Under the pieces are notes generated by a model. It had not been told where the DNA came from. It ran no database searches and was given only the letters and a program-made list of their open reading frames with translations. The position numbers and the translations under genes are program-made. A stretch of 64,000 bases of DNA from assembly GCA_013397075.1 (NCBI GenBank), contig VWZS01007625.1:951271-1015270 (forward strand), written 5' to 3'. The DNA is from Rhabdornis inornatus (Eukaryota > Chordata > Aves > Passeriformes > Rhabdornithidae). Positions 26,433 to 38,992 of this stretch are shown in pieces (position 1 is the stretch's first letter; each line of letters opens with the position of its first letter).

Positions 26433-27049
26433 GCCACATATGGGGGAAAGGAACAGAGAAAGAAGGAAAATCCCCTTGCAAGGAGTCCTAAATCCCAACT
26501 GGCTGCTGTGTGGAGGGCTGGGGATACCCTGAAACCCCAGTAACAAGAGCTCCAGCATGCCATGGCTCCTTGCTGCCTGCACTGGGCCCCAGCATTGAGC
26601 CACCAACCCCCCTCAGGTTCTGCCAAACCACTTGGGGTTTTGGGGACCCACATGCTGCTCACTGTGCCATCAGACCCAGAGCAAATGCACCCTTCTGGTT
26701 TGTGCAGTTCTGCTGGACACCCCGGCAACACTTACCCCAAATCGAGAGCAGCAGGTATGGAGTCTGAAATAAGAGACATGTCCAGTGGGAAGGGGTGACA
26801 AGGGGATATGATGCCATTTCTGTCCCTTAGCAACGGAAGAAAAATAGGGGACTGGGGACAGACACCTCTTTAAAAAGGACAGAAGTGTGATGTAGACTGG
26901 GAATACCGTGGAATTGGTGCTGGGTTTACCTCCACCACATGGCACAAATGTTACAAATCCCCAGTAAAACCCCAGTTTTCCCTTTCCATTTAGTTTCCAG
27001 CTGGCTGGGGTCATGTCTCCCTCACCCGCTACTGCCCACCCACTGGCAG

Positions 27050-27400
27050 AGAGAAGGGGCTGGCTGTCCCCGGAGGGTGCTGGGGCTGTCCCCGAGCTCG
27101 GGGGCTCTTTGGGGGTGTTCCCGGTCCCGCAGCTCGGCTAGGCGTGCGGAGCCAGGGCGGTGAGCGGTGAGCTCCATCTATTGTCCAAGCGGCGGAGCTG
27201 GGATAATCCTCTGCGCGAAGGAAATGCGCTTTTCCTTGCCTGGATGACTCAGAAACGCTCTCCTAATAAATAATTCCTGTCCTCTGTAAAGATGCGGTGC
27301 CGCTGAACGCACGGAGGGCTGCGGGGTGAGCCGGCTCTCCATCCCTGCCTGCGTTTTAGCGGGCCAGTGGCAATCCCATTAAGTAGCTCATTAACAGCTC
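27050..27400. promoter_or_regulatory. Small CpG cluster with an AP-1 site
   Basis: Roughly 25 CpGs in about 350 bp in an otherwise CpG-poor neighbourhood. A TGACTCA AP-1 motif lies at 27245-27251. No coding exon was recognised. It could be an alternative promoter or enhancer. Confidence 0.45.
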
Positions 27401-30400
27401 AGGCAGACAGAGGTGCGCTCTCAGGTGCCTCCCTGCAATCCCTGCAGAGAGTGAAAGCCGGGGAGGCTGTTCGGGCAGGGAATGTCGCTGACAGGACAGT
27501 GACCCGCACACCACTGAGTTGTTCTGGTCCCTGCCCAGCTTCTTGCCAGCTCAGAGGGAGCCCCCAAAGGAGACCGGGTTGTGCTGAGAGCAGCCAGTAC
27601 CTGGCTCAGCTGGCATGGGAGCAGAGGGGAGATGGATGCTGTCATGCAGAACCCCCTCCTTCCCCTGGCCAGCCTGGGAGGCCAAAGCAGCACCCTGAAC
27701 TCACAGTCCAGAAAGGAGCACCCTGAGAATGCCTGGGGCATTAATAAAAGGAGCTTTGAGCAGTATTTACAGGGCTCTGGTTCCTGGACAAACGCATCTC
27801 AATGTCCCTTTTGGCATGAGAAATCCTGCTGTGCCAAGATCCCTCGCCTCCTTAGGAGCCAAGCAGGGATCCCCTGAGGCCAGGGAAGTTTATTTGCAAT
27901 TGCCAAGAAGAGAAACACGCTGTTGCTCAAGCCTGGTGAGGAGCTGTTCTGTCCAAGCCACCCGTCACAGAGAAGAAAAGAGCCCATTTGTCCATGTGAA
28001 ATGGGCTGAAAAATTGGGAACCCCAGTGCTGAGCAGGAGGCTGGATGGAGCAAAGGCAGAGGGTGGCAGTGGGTCGCATGTCTTGCAGCCAGGGTGCCCC
28101 CAGCCCACCAAGTGGGGTGTGTTCCCTTTTCCCTGGAACCTAGTGCTGGCTCGGCATCACTACAATGGTGTCTGCCAGAGGCTTCCCCACCCCTCACCAC
28201 ACTGCCATGGCCCTGGGCGAGCAGCCACCCTGCACAGCCCAGCTGGGCTTTCCCATGGCCACAGAAAGCCACTGACCCATGCTGCACACACAGGCAGTGG
28301 CCTTGGGCACTGCTGCCAGACCTGCCTGTCCCTGGACCTGTGCCACCACCCACGCTCATGGAAGGAAATCCAGGAGGAACATCCAGGCCCATGAGTTTGT
28401 AATTCATGGGAACAAACCCAGGAGTTTGTAACAGGAATGGAAAGGCTGTGCCACATGTCATGCTGACAGCCCTTGTGCCTCTCTGGTGGCACTGCTGGGG
28501 ACACGAATGGCACATGGTGCACCCACCAGGAGCCAGCTCCATGGGGAAGGGGCTGAGCAGGCCCTGAGGGCACGCAGGACCAGGCTGACACCCTCCAGCC
28601 TGGCACAGGGAGAGCTCTCATTAATAATTAGCCACTAGAGGGAAGTACAAGGCTGTGCAGGGAAGGCTTTGGGCGCACCAGGATCACGGGCAATTGCAGT
28701 CTGAGGAGATGGCAGCACAGGCCATTTGACTGCTTTTTCTTCAGAGCTGGCTCCTCGGCACTCGCTGCTGTGGTGCAGCCAGTGCAGGTGCCCATGAGGA
28801 GTGGCAGGAAGGGCACAGGGTCTGGCTGGCCACAGGAGTGGACTTGGCCAGAGCTGACTTGGTCCAAGCTGCCTGCGGTGTCCTGGGCCAGAGCCAGCAG
28901 CGCCCTTGGCATGGAGACTGTGGACCCTGGCACAGAGGCCATGGTCTCTGCAGACAACACCAAAATAGCAGGGAGCAGCCTGCCAGGCTGCCTGCCAGAC
29001 AGCATCAACAGTTTGGGTCATTTTTAGCAAAGTGGGAAATGTGTGTTGTTTCTGGGACATGCTGTATCCAGGGCCTGAGGGAAGACAAGGAATGATGTGG
29101 CATCCCGGGGGGACAGTGAACTGGAGCACAGTGCTCGGGACACATCCCAGAGGAGCAGCCCCAGCTCTGCACGGGAAGAGCAGTCTCAGGAAGGGACAAC
29201 CAGGGGGACGAGGGTTCCCATGGAACTGGGCTTGATTCTGCTGGGAGAGGACAGTGGTGGGCAGCTGAGGGCTCCTGCCCCAGCCCCATGGAACAGACCC
29301 TGCCAGCAGGGCCTGGACAGTCACCAGCCTCCTGCTGGGGCAGCCATCCCAGCCTCCCTGTGACCAAAGCAGCTTTCTACCCCTCAAACTACACCAGCAG
29401 GGATCTGACAGAGCACTGCTGATAATGAGCCTCTGCTCTATTTTATTCCTGTTTATAGATGGCTAAATATAACCTTGTGCTTATATTTCATTCTTACTGA
29501 AAGCTGCGAGCCACAATTCATCAAGCCAGTTTTTTTTCGTATTGGCTGGCTTGTACCAGGTCCAAGAGAGGAAACATCCAGGCTCAGCACAAGGCCTGTA
29601 GCCAAGTCAGGTTGTGGCAGCGTGTCCCACACAGGAGGGTGGTGACCACGGAGCAAAGCAGAGAAGGCATTGCAGGACTAGTGAGCAGCAGCTTTCTCTG
29701 TGCCAAAGCACCCGCCAGGCCATCCAGAGCTGCTGTCCCTGAGCACTGCAGCTGCCAGGACAGCCCACATTTGGTGGCAGGTTTTGCTTGTCACCAGGCA
29801 GAGCCAAAGGCATTTGATTTGTTTTCCTATCACAAAGCCAGAAGCAGCTCCCTGGATTGAACAAGATCTCCCTCTGCAGCAGGAACAGGAACCAGCACCA
29901 ATCTGCAAACCAAGTGTGCAACACAACAGAACTGCAAGCAAGTGTGCCAGGGGTCGTATCAGCTGCTTGTACCCCCAGAGATAAACTTCCACCTCTCTTC
30001 TGGAGGCAGGGATAATGTTTGGGAAGATGTTTGATGGACCACTGAAAAATGTATCGCTGTGGTATTTCCCTGAGAACTGAATTGAAAGACCATGAGGTAA
30101 TTGCAGTACTACCTGTTAAACACCTCAGGTCCAAATCCTCAACTCCTGGCAGCCTAACAGGTATTCCAGTTACACATTTTGGGGTTCATGGCAGGGGAAC
30201 CAGCCTTATCTTGCTCACACCTGGGGCAGGGGCAGATGAAAACTTCTCACTCCACAGCAAAAGCAGGTCTGATTTCAGTTCCAAGGTCCTGCTCCTCCAT
30301 TCATTGCTCAGGAGATTTCAACACAAACATTGGCATTGCATGTACACAAATGCATGTGGTCCTAGAAAATCACATTTAAAACATCACAGATCCAATCAGA

Positions 30401-33400
30401 CCACTGTGATATTTTACTGGGTTGCATGAGAGGTTGTTTTAAGTCTCAGCATTGCATGGAAAACCCATCAGCCAACAAAAACTAAAAATATTCTTCAAAT
30501 GCTGGACTAAGGGCTTGACCAAAACAAGGCAGGCAGTATGCAGTTGTCCTGTGGCTCCTCCCTTCTGCACCTTCTCCTCAGGCTTAAACAGTCATTCTTG
30601 CTGACTCCCAGCTCTACATATAAAAAGTTATTTATGTGCTCATTTTTACATCTTTTTCGTCTCTCTCGATAGCCAGGTCTTGAAAACAACAATTCGAATA
30701 CTGCCGTGCTAGCACTCACTTGGATGAGCTTCCCCTCTCACAAGCACACCAGCTCCCCGTGCCCAGTTGCAACATCACACATCACACTATTTTTTCCTGG
30801 TATGATTTGGGGAACTCAGGTTTGCCAAGGTTCCACCTAGCTAACTTTGAACTGCCCCAGGGCAGCTGCAGAGGAAAGCCTCTGCTAGCTAAGGTTCAAC
30901 CTCTGCTTTGGGAAGGAGAAAGATACAGGGAGAAAGAGACTTGGTTTTGACCTAAAGCCAAAAAGCTTGATACGTGGAAAGCCATCCTAGGGCTGGAATT
31001 ACTCCAGTCATTTACAATAGTGCTGGCACATGCCTGGGTGCCTTAAAAAGGAACTTTCTCCCAGTGCTGCCCTTCCCCTAGGGCAGCTTTGTCCTTCTTT
31101 GGTGCAGCAGCAGCCTCCAGGCAGGAATGGTTCTTGCAGTTAAAAGGAGAAGCCCAAACTTATTCCACAATAATTCATTTACTGACACGCTTATTCACCC
31201 ATGTGTGTGCATTGCTGCAAGCTGGACACACTTTCTCCACCAGCCAGCCACTAACAACATTTCCCAGTTTGCACAGAGCAGCAGCCTGTGCTGGACAAGC
31301 ACAGCCCAGGTTGAGCAGGCTCTCACACAGGCTCTCCAGCAAACCACTGCTCTTCCAGTTCCTGTCCAATTCCCAAACCCATCTTTTCCCTGTAAGGCCA
31401 TCTTCACAAGCTATCCCAGTGGATTATATCTCTGTTCCAAAACTTCAGTTATGTCCAGGAAAAATTAATGGGAAAATCCAACTTTTATGTCAGCATGCGC
31501 AATAGCAAATGGAAAGTGCAGTGTCTGAGCTGACAGCTCCCTGTGCCCTTAGGGATAGCGATGCAGTAGCCAGACTTCATTCTCTAAACAGACTGCAGCA
31601 AGCCAACCAGGACTCAAAGCAGCTGGTAAGCATGATTTTTTTTCCCCCTCCTTACTAAGTTCAGGAGTTTCTCTTCTTTTGGGCTGAATGGGACAGACTT
31701 TGTTTGCAAGAAGTTGTCTTTCTCAGGGTTATTCTCATAATAGCCAGGAGTATTTTAAACCAGGAATAGCTGGTCTCCATTAGATTCATACTCCCCTTTT
31801 TGGAAACACTATTTAGAGAACAGAACTCCTAAATCAAAAAGTAGTCAGGAACAACAGTGAGAAACTGCATGGCTGTAACAGTAAATTCTGCACTGGCACC
31901 TTTCAATTCACCTCTTTCCTCAAAGACTCCAGGGAAGATTGGGTTTGCTAAATCTCCCTGGGTTGCATCAGTTCTCACCAGAAACCCACACCACTCACAT
32001 TTAAGGTGTGAGCTCTCTGGAACAAGTCACTGCTGGAACATCAGCAAAAACTATGCTATGAGAATTACGAAAAGAAAAACTTTTGGCATAAGCCAAAGAC
32101 CTGGTTAATACTCTTTGAGGGAAATTCTCCAGTGGGAAAACAGATGGAATTTTCAGTCTTTTTGGTGCAGAATGATAGGGGCTTAGAGTATGTAATTTTT
32201 ACATAGTGCTATCTTAAATTTAAATTCTGAATCATTATGTAGCCCTTAGGAATGGCATTGTTCTCACAGATGCTACAGCAGTTTCTGCTGATAAATGAAT
32301 AAGCTTCATGTAACACATATGTGCTTTTAATACAGCAGCTGCCCAGGCAACCACTGAAAGCCATCAGCAGTGGAGTTCTTCTATTTCTCGTAAATCTATT
32401 TCTTGTCCAAAAGGTATGACTGACATTCAAATATAGCAGACTATTTAATGTTAAACTAATGCTAAGCATCAGATGGAAAACCAAAAGGAAATGGGAATGA
32501 CCAAGTAAAGGGATGTCACTTCTAAACCAGAGTTTAAGCTCAGATCTGGTAGACACAGCTTAAAACTTCCCCTGTTGTAAGGGGATGTTGTAAGACATAC
32601 TTATGCCAGAGAATTGCTTGGCTTCTCAAGCACCTGTGCTTGAGTTAAACTGTGGGGACAGAAGATGTTCTCCCCTTGCATATCACAGCACTTTTGTCCT
32701 GAGGGAGGAGAGCACTGAGTGGGTGATGTGTTCACACGGATGCTGGGGAGGGCATGGCTCTGAGGCCTCTGGAGAAAACTGACCAGGCAGTCCCCAGAAA
32801 AGCTTCCCTGCAGCCCTGCTTGGGCTCCTCACACCTGCACTGCTTGTGGCCTTACACGAGGGGGTCATTTTGCACCAGTAGAAGACCTGGCTTTGGAGCA
32901 CACCACTAAAATTGAGATGGTATTTGACCTCTAGAAACAGAAAAGCAGAAATAAGCCCAACAAAATCACCAAAACACGGCTCAAGAAACACAATTTTGAG
33001 CCAGATTTTTATGGATCACCACCACAGTTAGGTGTCCCCAGACAGCCTGTGCTGTTTTCGGAGGGGTATGTGCATGTGCCTGAGCTGGAGGTGACCCAGG
33101 CAAGGGGGACAAGGGTCCCACTGGGGCATGGCAAGGTGTGATCACTATGCACACCTTTCTCAGCAAACAAAGCCACTTCCAGGGTTTCCAGACATCAGTT
33201 TCACTGGTCCATGCTGGTTCATGGACAGTCACTATGTCCCTTGCTGCAAAGGGACATTCCTCTTCCCGAAGTGCAGGGACACAGGAACACTGCCTAAGGC
33301 TCAGGCTGTGCCCACTGTACCACACAGCACCCTCAGCCCCAAAACTGCCCCAAGTCAGGGCGCTGGCCCCATCTCACGGTGCTGGGTGCCTGCTGGATTG

Positions 33401-33576
33401 CTGGAGCCTGGCTGGGTGGGCACGGATTTGGAAGTTTCCTGATTTTAGGTGTTAGGCACTGCCCACCAAAGCCATTAAACAGAGCTTTTAATTTTTTTTT
33501 TCAAAGCCCCTTCAATATCCTCAATATTGGTATTTTTTTGCAGCAAAATTTGAAATCATGGCAACCTCTTTGTTAC
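27401..33576. other. Non-coding stretch upstream of ADIPOQ
   Basis: A frame of about 250 codons occurs on the - strand (28635-29387), made of Cys/Pro/Ser-rich chance sequence. The untranslated first exon of ADIPOQ probably lies somewhere here or just after the solo LTR, but no promoter motif marks it clearly. Confidence 0.4.
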
Positions 33577-34157
33577 TGTTGTGGTTTAACCCCAGCTTGC
33601 AACTGAGCCCCATAGAGCCACTCACTCACCCCTGCTACAGCAGAATGGGAGAGAGAGTTGCACTGGTAAAAGTGAGAATTCTCATGGGTAGAGATAAGAA
33701 CAGCATACTAATTGAAATAAAATAGTAATAATAACAGTAAGAAATTGTAATGGAAAGGAAAATAACAGAGAGAAAGAAACCCTAAGAAAGACAAATGAAA
33801 ATGCAAATCAAAACAGTTGCTCAGCACCAACTGACCAATGTCCAGCTGCCCTGAGCAGCAGCCTGGGGCCAGCCTTACCCCTGGTTTACAGCTGAGCATG
33901 ATGCCATGGTTCGGAATATCCCTCGGGTCAGTTGGGCTCAGCTGTCCTGGCTGTGTCCCCTCCCAACTCCTTGTGCACCCCCAGCCTACTCACTGGTAGG
34001 GTGAGAAGCAGAAAAAGCCTTGATGCTGTGCAAGCACTGCTCAGCAATAACAAAAACACCCCCCTGTTATCAACCCTGTGTTCAGCACAAATCCAAAACA
34101 CAACACATGCTACCCACAACAAAGAAAATTAACTCTGCCCCAGCTAAAACCAGCACA
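33577..34157 (-). mobile_element. Solo LTR (avian ERVL/ERVK-type) upstream of ADIPOQ
   Basis: A 581-bp block bounded by TG...CA. Read on the - strand it starts TGTGCTGGTTTTAGCTGGGG and ends near GGGGTTAAACCACAACA, termini I recognise from a common bird LTR family. The middle holds the characteristic TGAGTAGGCTGGGGGTGCAC and the CATCATGCTCAGC segment where related copies have a TATA box; here that TATA is degraded. No target-site duplication is evident (GTTAC before, TTTAT after). It lies about 1 kb upstream of the ADIPOQ start codon, within the first intron or promoter region. Confidence 0.8.
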
Positions 34158-35212
34158 TTTATTTAGCTTCCTTTGAAGCAATTACACCAGAGCTAATAAG
34201 ACATTACTTAAAATATGCCATTTGAATAGCTTGCCTAGGAAAATCAACCCTGCAAAGAAACTCCTCCAAAATATTATTTTTCTTGAAAATTACAGAGCTG
34301 AGGGACTCTAATTGCCATGCTGCTGCTCACTTTTTATTGCCTATTATGCCACTTACAATGCTCCTAACAGGATACCTTTACTGTTCCAGAGTATAAACCC
34401 TGCCCAGGGAGCAGTATCACACAACAATGGTAACTTTAAAATATCTTGTGTTCTAAAAACCTGACCCAAAGCCCACCAGGGGCTGGGAGCACAGGACAAA
34501 GCCAGGCTGACTGCAGGGTGTCACCACCAACCTGGTTTTGGGCAGCTGCACTAATTGCTCTGACCAGCAAAGCAGCCAGATTAAAAAGAAATACAATCCT
34601 ACAAGCCTAAACACTGCACAGTTTGTCTTCCCATAATCAAGGAACAATTGGGGTAGAAAAAACTCCAGTATCATAATTTCATGTTGTGGCTCAGGGAAGC
34701 TGGGAAGCCTGGCTGTGGTTTCTGGTCGTGTTAGGTAGACCCAGGTGAGCAGGCAGTGAGAAACCACCCCTGCCTGGCTTCAAGGCTGGAGAGGGTTTGA
34801 GACAAGCTCTGCCAGACCCATACCTTCTATCAGTTGGTCACTCACCCAGGAGTCAGGGCTTTTTGTGGCTAATTGAGCAGAACTTTGCAAGGAGATCAGC
34901 CACAGATACCCTGGCATGTGCTGTGCTGGGTTCTGAAACATCTGTGCCTGTGCACAGAGCCCGAGAGGGCTGGAGGAGTATCTGGTCTTGGCTCCTCTCT
35001 GCACTGGCTGTGCCCCAGGGTCCAGCTTGGCTCATGGAGCTCACACCAGAGAGGCCCTTGGGCCAGCAAAACTGCTTTCCTGCAGAAGTACTGACTCAGA
35101 TTTAGTCTTCTGTGCCTTTCTGTTATTGGGGTGGGGGGGGAGAGTATTCACTTTTTTTTCCTCTATTAACCTTTAAAGTTAACAATGCAATTGTCCACAT
35201 CAGGAACCAATG

Positions 35213-36368
35213 ATGAGGGGCCTGGCAGGCTTCCTGCTGTGCTCCTTGCTGCTGCTGGTCCCCCACCCCACAGGGGTGGCTGCCCAGGACACCCAGCCTG
35301 ACCCCAAAATGCCATGTGCCAACTGGATGGGAGGAGCACCCGGCTACCCTGGCCACAACGGTGTCCCTGGCCGGGATGGAAAAGATGGAAGAGATGGACT
35401 AAAGGGAGATAAAGGAGATGAAGGTTGGTGAGGAGCAGGTGTCTGTCAGTGCTCGAGTCCTTGGGCAGCCCCAGCCCCAGTCTCAGTCCCAATGGGTTTC
35501 ATGTCTGGTGGGTCCATGCCTGATCTTTATCCAGATGGCTTTTGATTATCTCTTGGGGTGGAGATTCCATAACCCAAGTCAAAGAGTTTGGTGTGGGGTT
35601 TGTTGCCCCAATTGATGGTGTTTTTTCTGACATGCTGCTCTTAACAGCTCTGCCCACAGCCAGGGTTGGGGGTGAGCAGGGTTTCCACTCGTGCCTCAGC
35701 CCCTGGGGGTTCTGGGGGTCCCTGAGCCCTTCCTCGGCTCCGTGCTGCTGAGCAGGGATCACACCACAGCCCTCTCTGCATTGCCATAGCATCTTCCAGC
35801 ACAGTGCAAACACAGCTCCCTGTCCCCACTCTGTCCTGCAGGTCCAGCAGGTCCCAAAGGTGAACCAGGCCCAGTAGGAAGCCGAGGCTTTCCCGGACCT
35901 CCTGGATCTCCTGGAACTCCTGGAACCCCAGGGCAGAAGGGCAAAGATGCTTTTGTGCACCGCTCTGCCTTCAGCGTGGGGCTGACGGAGCGAAGCCCTG
36001 CCCCCAACGTCCCCATCCGCTTCAGCAAGATTTTCTACAACGAGCAGGGCCACTACGACCCCAGCACAGGCAAGTTCCTCTGCAACATCCCTGGCACCTA
36101 CTACTTTGCCTACCACCTCACAGTCTACCTGTCAGACGTCAAGGTCAGCCTCTACAGGAAGGACAAGGCCGTGATCTTCACCTATGACCAGTTCCAGAAC
36201 AACAACGTCGACCAAGCCAGCGGCTCTGTGCTGCTGCACCTCAGCTCCGGGGACGAGGTCTGGCTTCAGGTGTATGGCAACGGGGACAAAAATGGGGTCT
36301 ATGCTGACAACCTCAATGATTCCACTTTCATGGGCTTCCTCCTGTACCCTGACCCAGAAAACTACTAA
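35213..36368 (+). CDS. ADIPOQ: Adiponectin (two coding exons)
   Basis: Secreted adipocyte hormone of the collagen/C1q family, acting through the AdipoR1/R2 receptors on glucose and lipid metabolism (family knowledge). Coding exons are 35213-35423 and 35842-36368, giving 245 residues. They join in frame across AAG|GTTGGT and TGCAG|GT, with a glycine codon split at the junction. The sequence shows a signal peptide (about 1-24), a short variable stretch with Cys35 (the conserved oligomer-linking cysteine), 22 unbroken Gly-X-Y triplets (Gly41 to Gly104) crossing the intron, and a C1q globular domain (about 108-245) with the conserved core YFAYH...VKVSL...FTYDQ...NNVDQASGSVLLHL. Lysines in the collagen part (57, 64, 67, 76) match sites that are hydroxylated and glycosylated in mammals. 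Two ATGs are adjacent; the second (35213) has A at -3, while the first (35210) would add one Met. A splice acceptor ends at 35203, so at least one non-coding 5' exon lies upstream, not located. Confidence 0.97.
35424..35841 (+). other. ADIPOQ: ADIPOQ intron between the collagen-part exons
   Basis: This is a 418-bp intron. The donor used to keep the Gly-X-Y phase is GTTGGT at 35424. A closer-to-consensus GTGAGG lies 4 nt downstream at 35428 and would shift the frame. The acceptor is a pyrimidine tract ending CCTGCAG at 35841. It is phase 1 and splits a glycine codon, as expected for this family. Confidence 0.9.
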
Positions 36369-37640
36369 AGTAGGGGATGCTGCATGGGAAAGGAGGAGGT
36401 GGCTTAACCCCAGCGTGTCCTGGGGCACTGGCACTATAGCTATAATGTATTTACCAGAAATTGCCTTTGTAAGGGCAGCCACTGCCAAGGGGGGACCCTT
36501 TCTCCTGTGAAATCAGTGAGATCACACCAGTACTTCCATGGAACCAAGAATTCACTCCTACCTCTGCTCTTGCTTTCCTGTGGAAGCCTCAGCCCAAAGT
36601 CAAATATCACTCCTGCCATGGCATGAAAAACTCTCAACATGGCTTAACCTTCCTTTAAATTTAAAAGTGAGAAGAGAACAATTGGTTGCATTTAAATATG
36701 ACATTTTAAATTGCCCTTTTTTAGCCACCTAAATCCATTTAAACCAATTGTAGAAATTTTAGTCAGCATTTTGAAGTTTGAGTAGAAGAGGGAAAATACT
36801 ACTCACAAAAGTGGAGTGCTCTTGTTTTCAGCTGGAACCAATGGCTCAATTTTTTGTAACTCCCACCTATTAGGGCCTTTGACTTCCACTCCTGGTTTGT
36901 TGTCTCCCTTTTTTAGCCCAGATCTTTGAATATATTCAGATTATTAACTTCCACAGATTTTAATCCTTTGATTTTCTTTTTATGTTATTATTGTTATTTC
37001 TAATGCAGACAGCAGGCTGGTTTAGGGCAGGGATCTTCTCCTGTGATTTATCTGAGAGGTCTTGTGAGCACCAGTGAGGCCACACAACAAAAGGAGCACA
37101 TTGACTGTGTGGTTTTGAGGGTCTCAAGGTGATCACAAAGATCCTGTGCCATCCCCCCTCTAAAAAGCTCCCAGGTGCACCCAGAAGTTGAGATCTATCA
37201 GCTGTGTTTGTATTTTTCCAGGCCCTAAGTGTGCCATAAGCCATGGTTTTCCCACCAGCTGGGCAGAGCTTCAGGTGGTGTTGAAGCCTCCCACGTGGAA
37301 TGGGCTCCTGGGATGAACACCCCCTGTCCCTGCCCCAGCTTTGGGCAAGGTTACCTGAATGCACAAGAGTGTTAAGGCTGCAATTAGTGTCAAACCGATC
37401 TCCAAGGAGCTTGCTTGGCTGTTAGCTAAAAGAGGATTTGATGGTTTCTCAGATACATTCAAAGAAGACTCCTGCTACTACTAAGCTTCAGAACAAGCTA
37501 ACACAGATCAGAGCTAATGCAGTATTACAAGCACAAAACAGCATTAAGAGCTTCAACTGAAATTACTAGCAACATCATTTTCCACACTCCACTCAATTGC
37601 CACACTGCAAATAAAAATCAATAAAAAATTCTCTCAATGA
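36369..37640 (+). other. ADIPOQ: Probable ADIPOQ 3' UTR
   Basis: No other coding signal follows the TAA stop. The first convincing poly(A) signals are two overlapping AATAAA hexamers at 37610-37615 and 37620-37625, which would give a 3' UTR of about 1.25 kb. The mammalian gene also has a long 3' UTR. The end is inferred from the hexamers only. Confidence 0.5.
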
Positions 37641-38852
37641 GAATGTTTCTACATTTTTTGTGTGTTGTTGGGAAGGACTTGGAGAAAGAAAGGGATATAC
37701 TCCTAGCCTCACCAGGCAAAAGGGCCTCTGCTGGCCCTGAAGGCTTCAAGCACACTGGGTTTAGCAAGGGTGAAACTCATGCTCAATCTGGTAGTGCTAA
37801 ATTCAGAAAGCTGGGAAAAACCTTGCTCTTATCATGGGAATTAATGGGAAGGGAACAGGGCAAAGGTAAAAAAAACCAAAAAAACCATAAATCCATAAAG
37901 AGATTTAAAAATGCAGCATTTGCTGGATCTAATGGCATAAGAGGCTTAAATTGAAAGGAGCAAGTCAGAGCTTTGGCACTGCTTTTCTCAAATATTTTCA
38001 GATGGATCTTTAGAAGGCAGGGAAAATTGAAAAAGCCAGAGTAATAAGAGGCATTTGGGATAAACATTAGGAGGCTATACAAGTTTAAAGACCAGTTTCC
38101 AAAAGGGAGCCAAAATAAATTATTGCTTTCTTTGCTGCCATGCAGCAGGAGCAAACATGATTACAGCTTTATCCAGTACACCAGCACTCAGGCTCAGACT
38201 TTGGGAAAAAATTTAAAGAAAGTCATTAAGGCACTGCTGCTCTGTGTACTGACTCTTCCCCCTTCCCACAGACACAAATACTGAACCACAGCTTCACCAC
38301 GATAGTCCAGGAGAATTCCTGGATTGTCATGCACGTCCCAGCCAGGCACCTCAAACCCCAGCAAACAACAACCCAGGCAAACACCCACTGCATGGAAACA
38401 GGGGTCAAAACCCTCTCTTTAGGGACTGGGACTGCTTTAAGGAGCCTTTCACCTCACATCTCTGTAACATTCTTGTGTAGCTGAGACAAGCACTTTCTCA
38501 GCAGGCACCAAATTCCAATTTAAGCCACCTCCCATCTCTCCCATAAAGCAACTGCTCCTAAAAGAGACTCAGTCTATTAACAAAGCAAGCACAGACACAG
38601 GGCAGGCAGAGAAGCACCCCCACCTCTGCCCCCCTGCAGCCCCCCATCTGCCCTTTCCTCTCTGTTCCTGCCTCCTGAGGCTGCCCAGCCCCTGCAGGGT
38701 CTGCATGGGGCCTCAGCCAGCCAAAATGTACTGACAAGCTTTGGGAGCAGCAGCTGAGCATGGCCACCAATCACCCTGGGGAGTCCTTATGGCCCAGCAC
38801 CTCCAAATTCCTGCACATGGGATGGATATCAAACCTCCACCTCACCAGCTCT

Positions 38853-38992
38853 GCCACATCAGGGGCACATGGCCAGGGAGCTGTGGGGCACCATGCCACA
38901 TCAGGGGCACATGGCCAGGGAGCTGTGAGGCACCATGCCACATCAGGGGCACATGGCCAGGCTGCCCATGGCCAGGGAGCTGTGGGGCACCA
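38853..38992. repeat. 42-bp minisatellite, three copies
   Basis: Units starting GCCACATCAGGGGCACATGG at 38853, 38895 and 38937. The third copy is interrupted by a short internal duplication of CATGGCCAGG. As the period is a multiple of three, an open frame repeats a 14-residue motif. No support was found for a gene. Confidence 0.9.

Noticed and set aside
26111..26731. A 206-codon frame with Gly-Gln-Arg repeats
   Set aside because: It is the minisatellite read in one of six open frames, with no other support.
28635..29387. A 250-codon frame on the - strand
   Set aside because: Cys/Ser/Pro-rich chance translation. No motif, and overlapping frames on both strands are equally open.
35955..35957. 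A possible internal start in the ADIPOQ C1q exon
   Set aside because: The codon is GTG (Val109) inside the spliced frame, not an initiation site.
35499..36116. A 205-codon - strand frame over ADIPOQ
   Set aside because: Shadow of the collagen/C1q exon, whose real frame is on the + strand.
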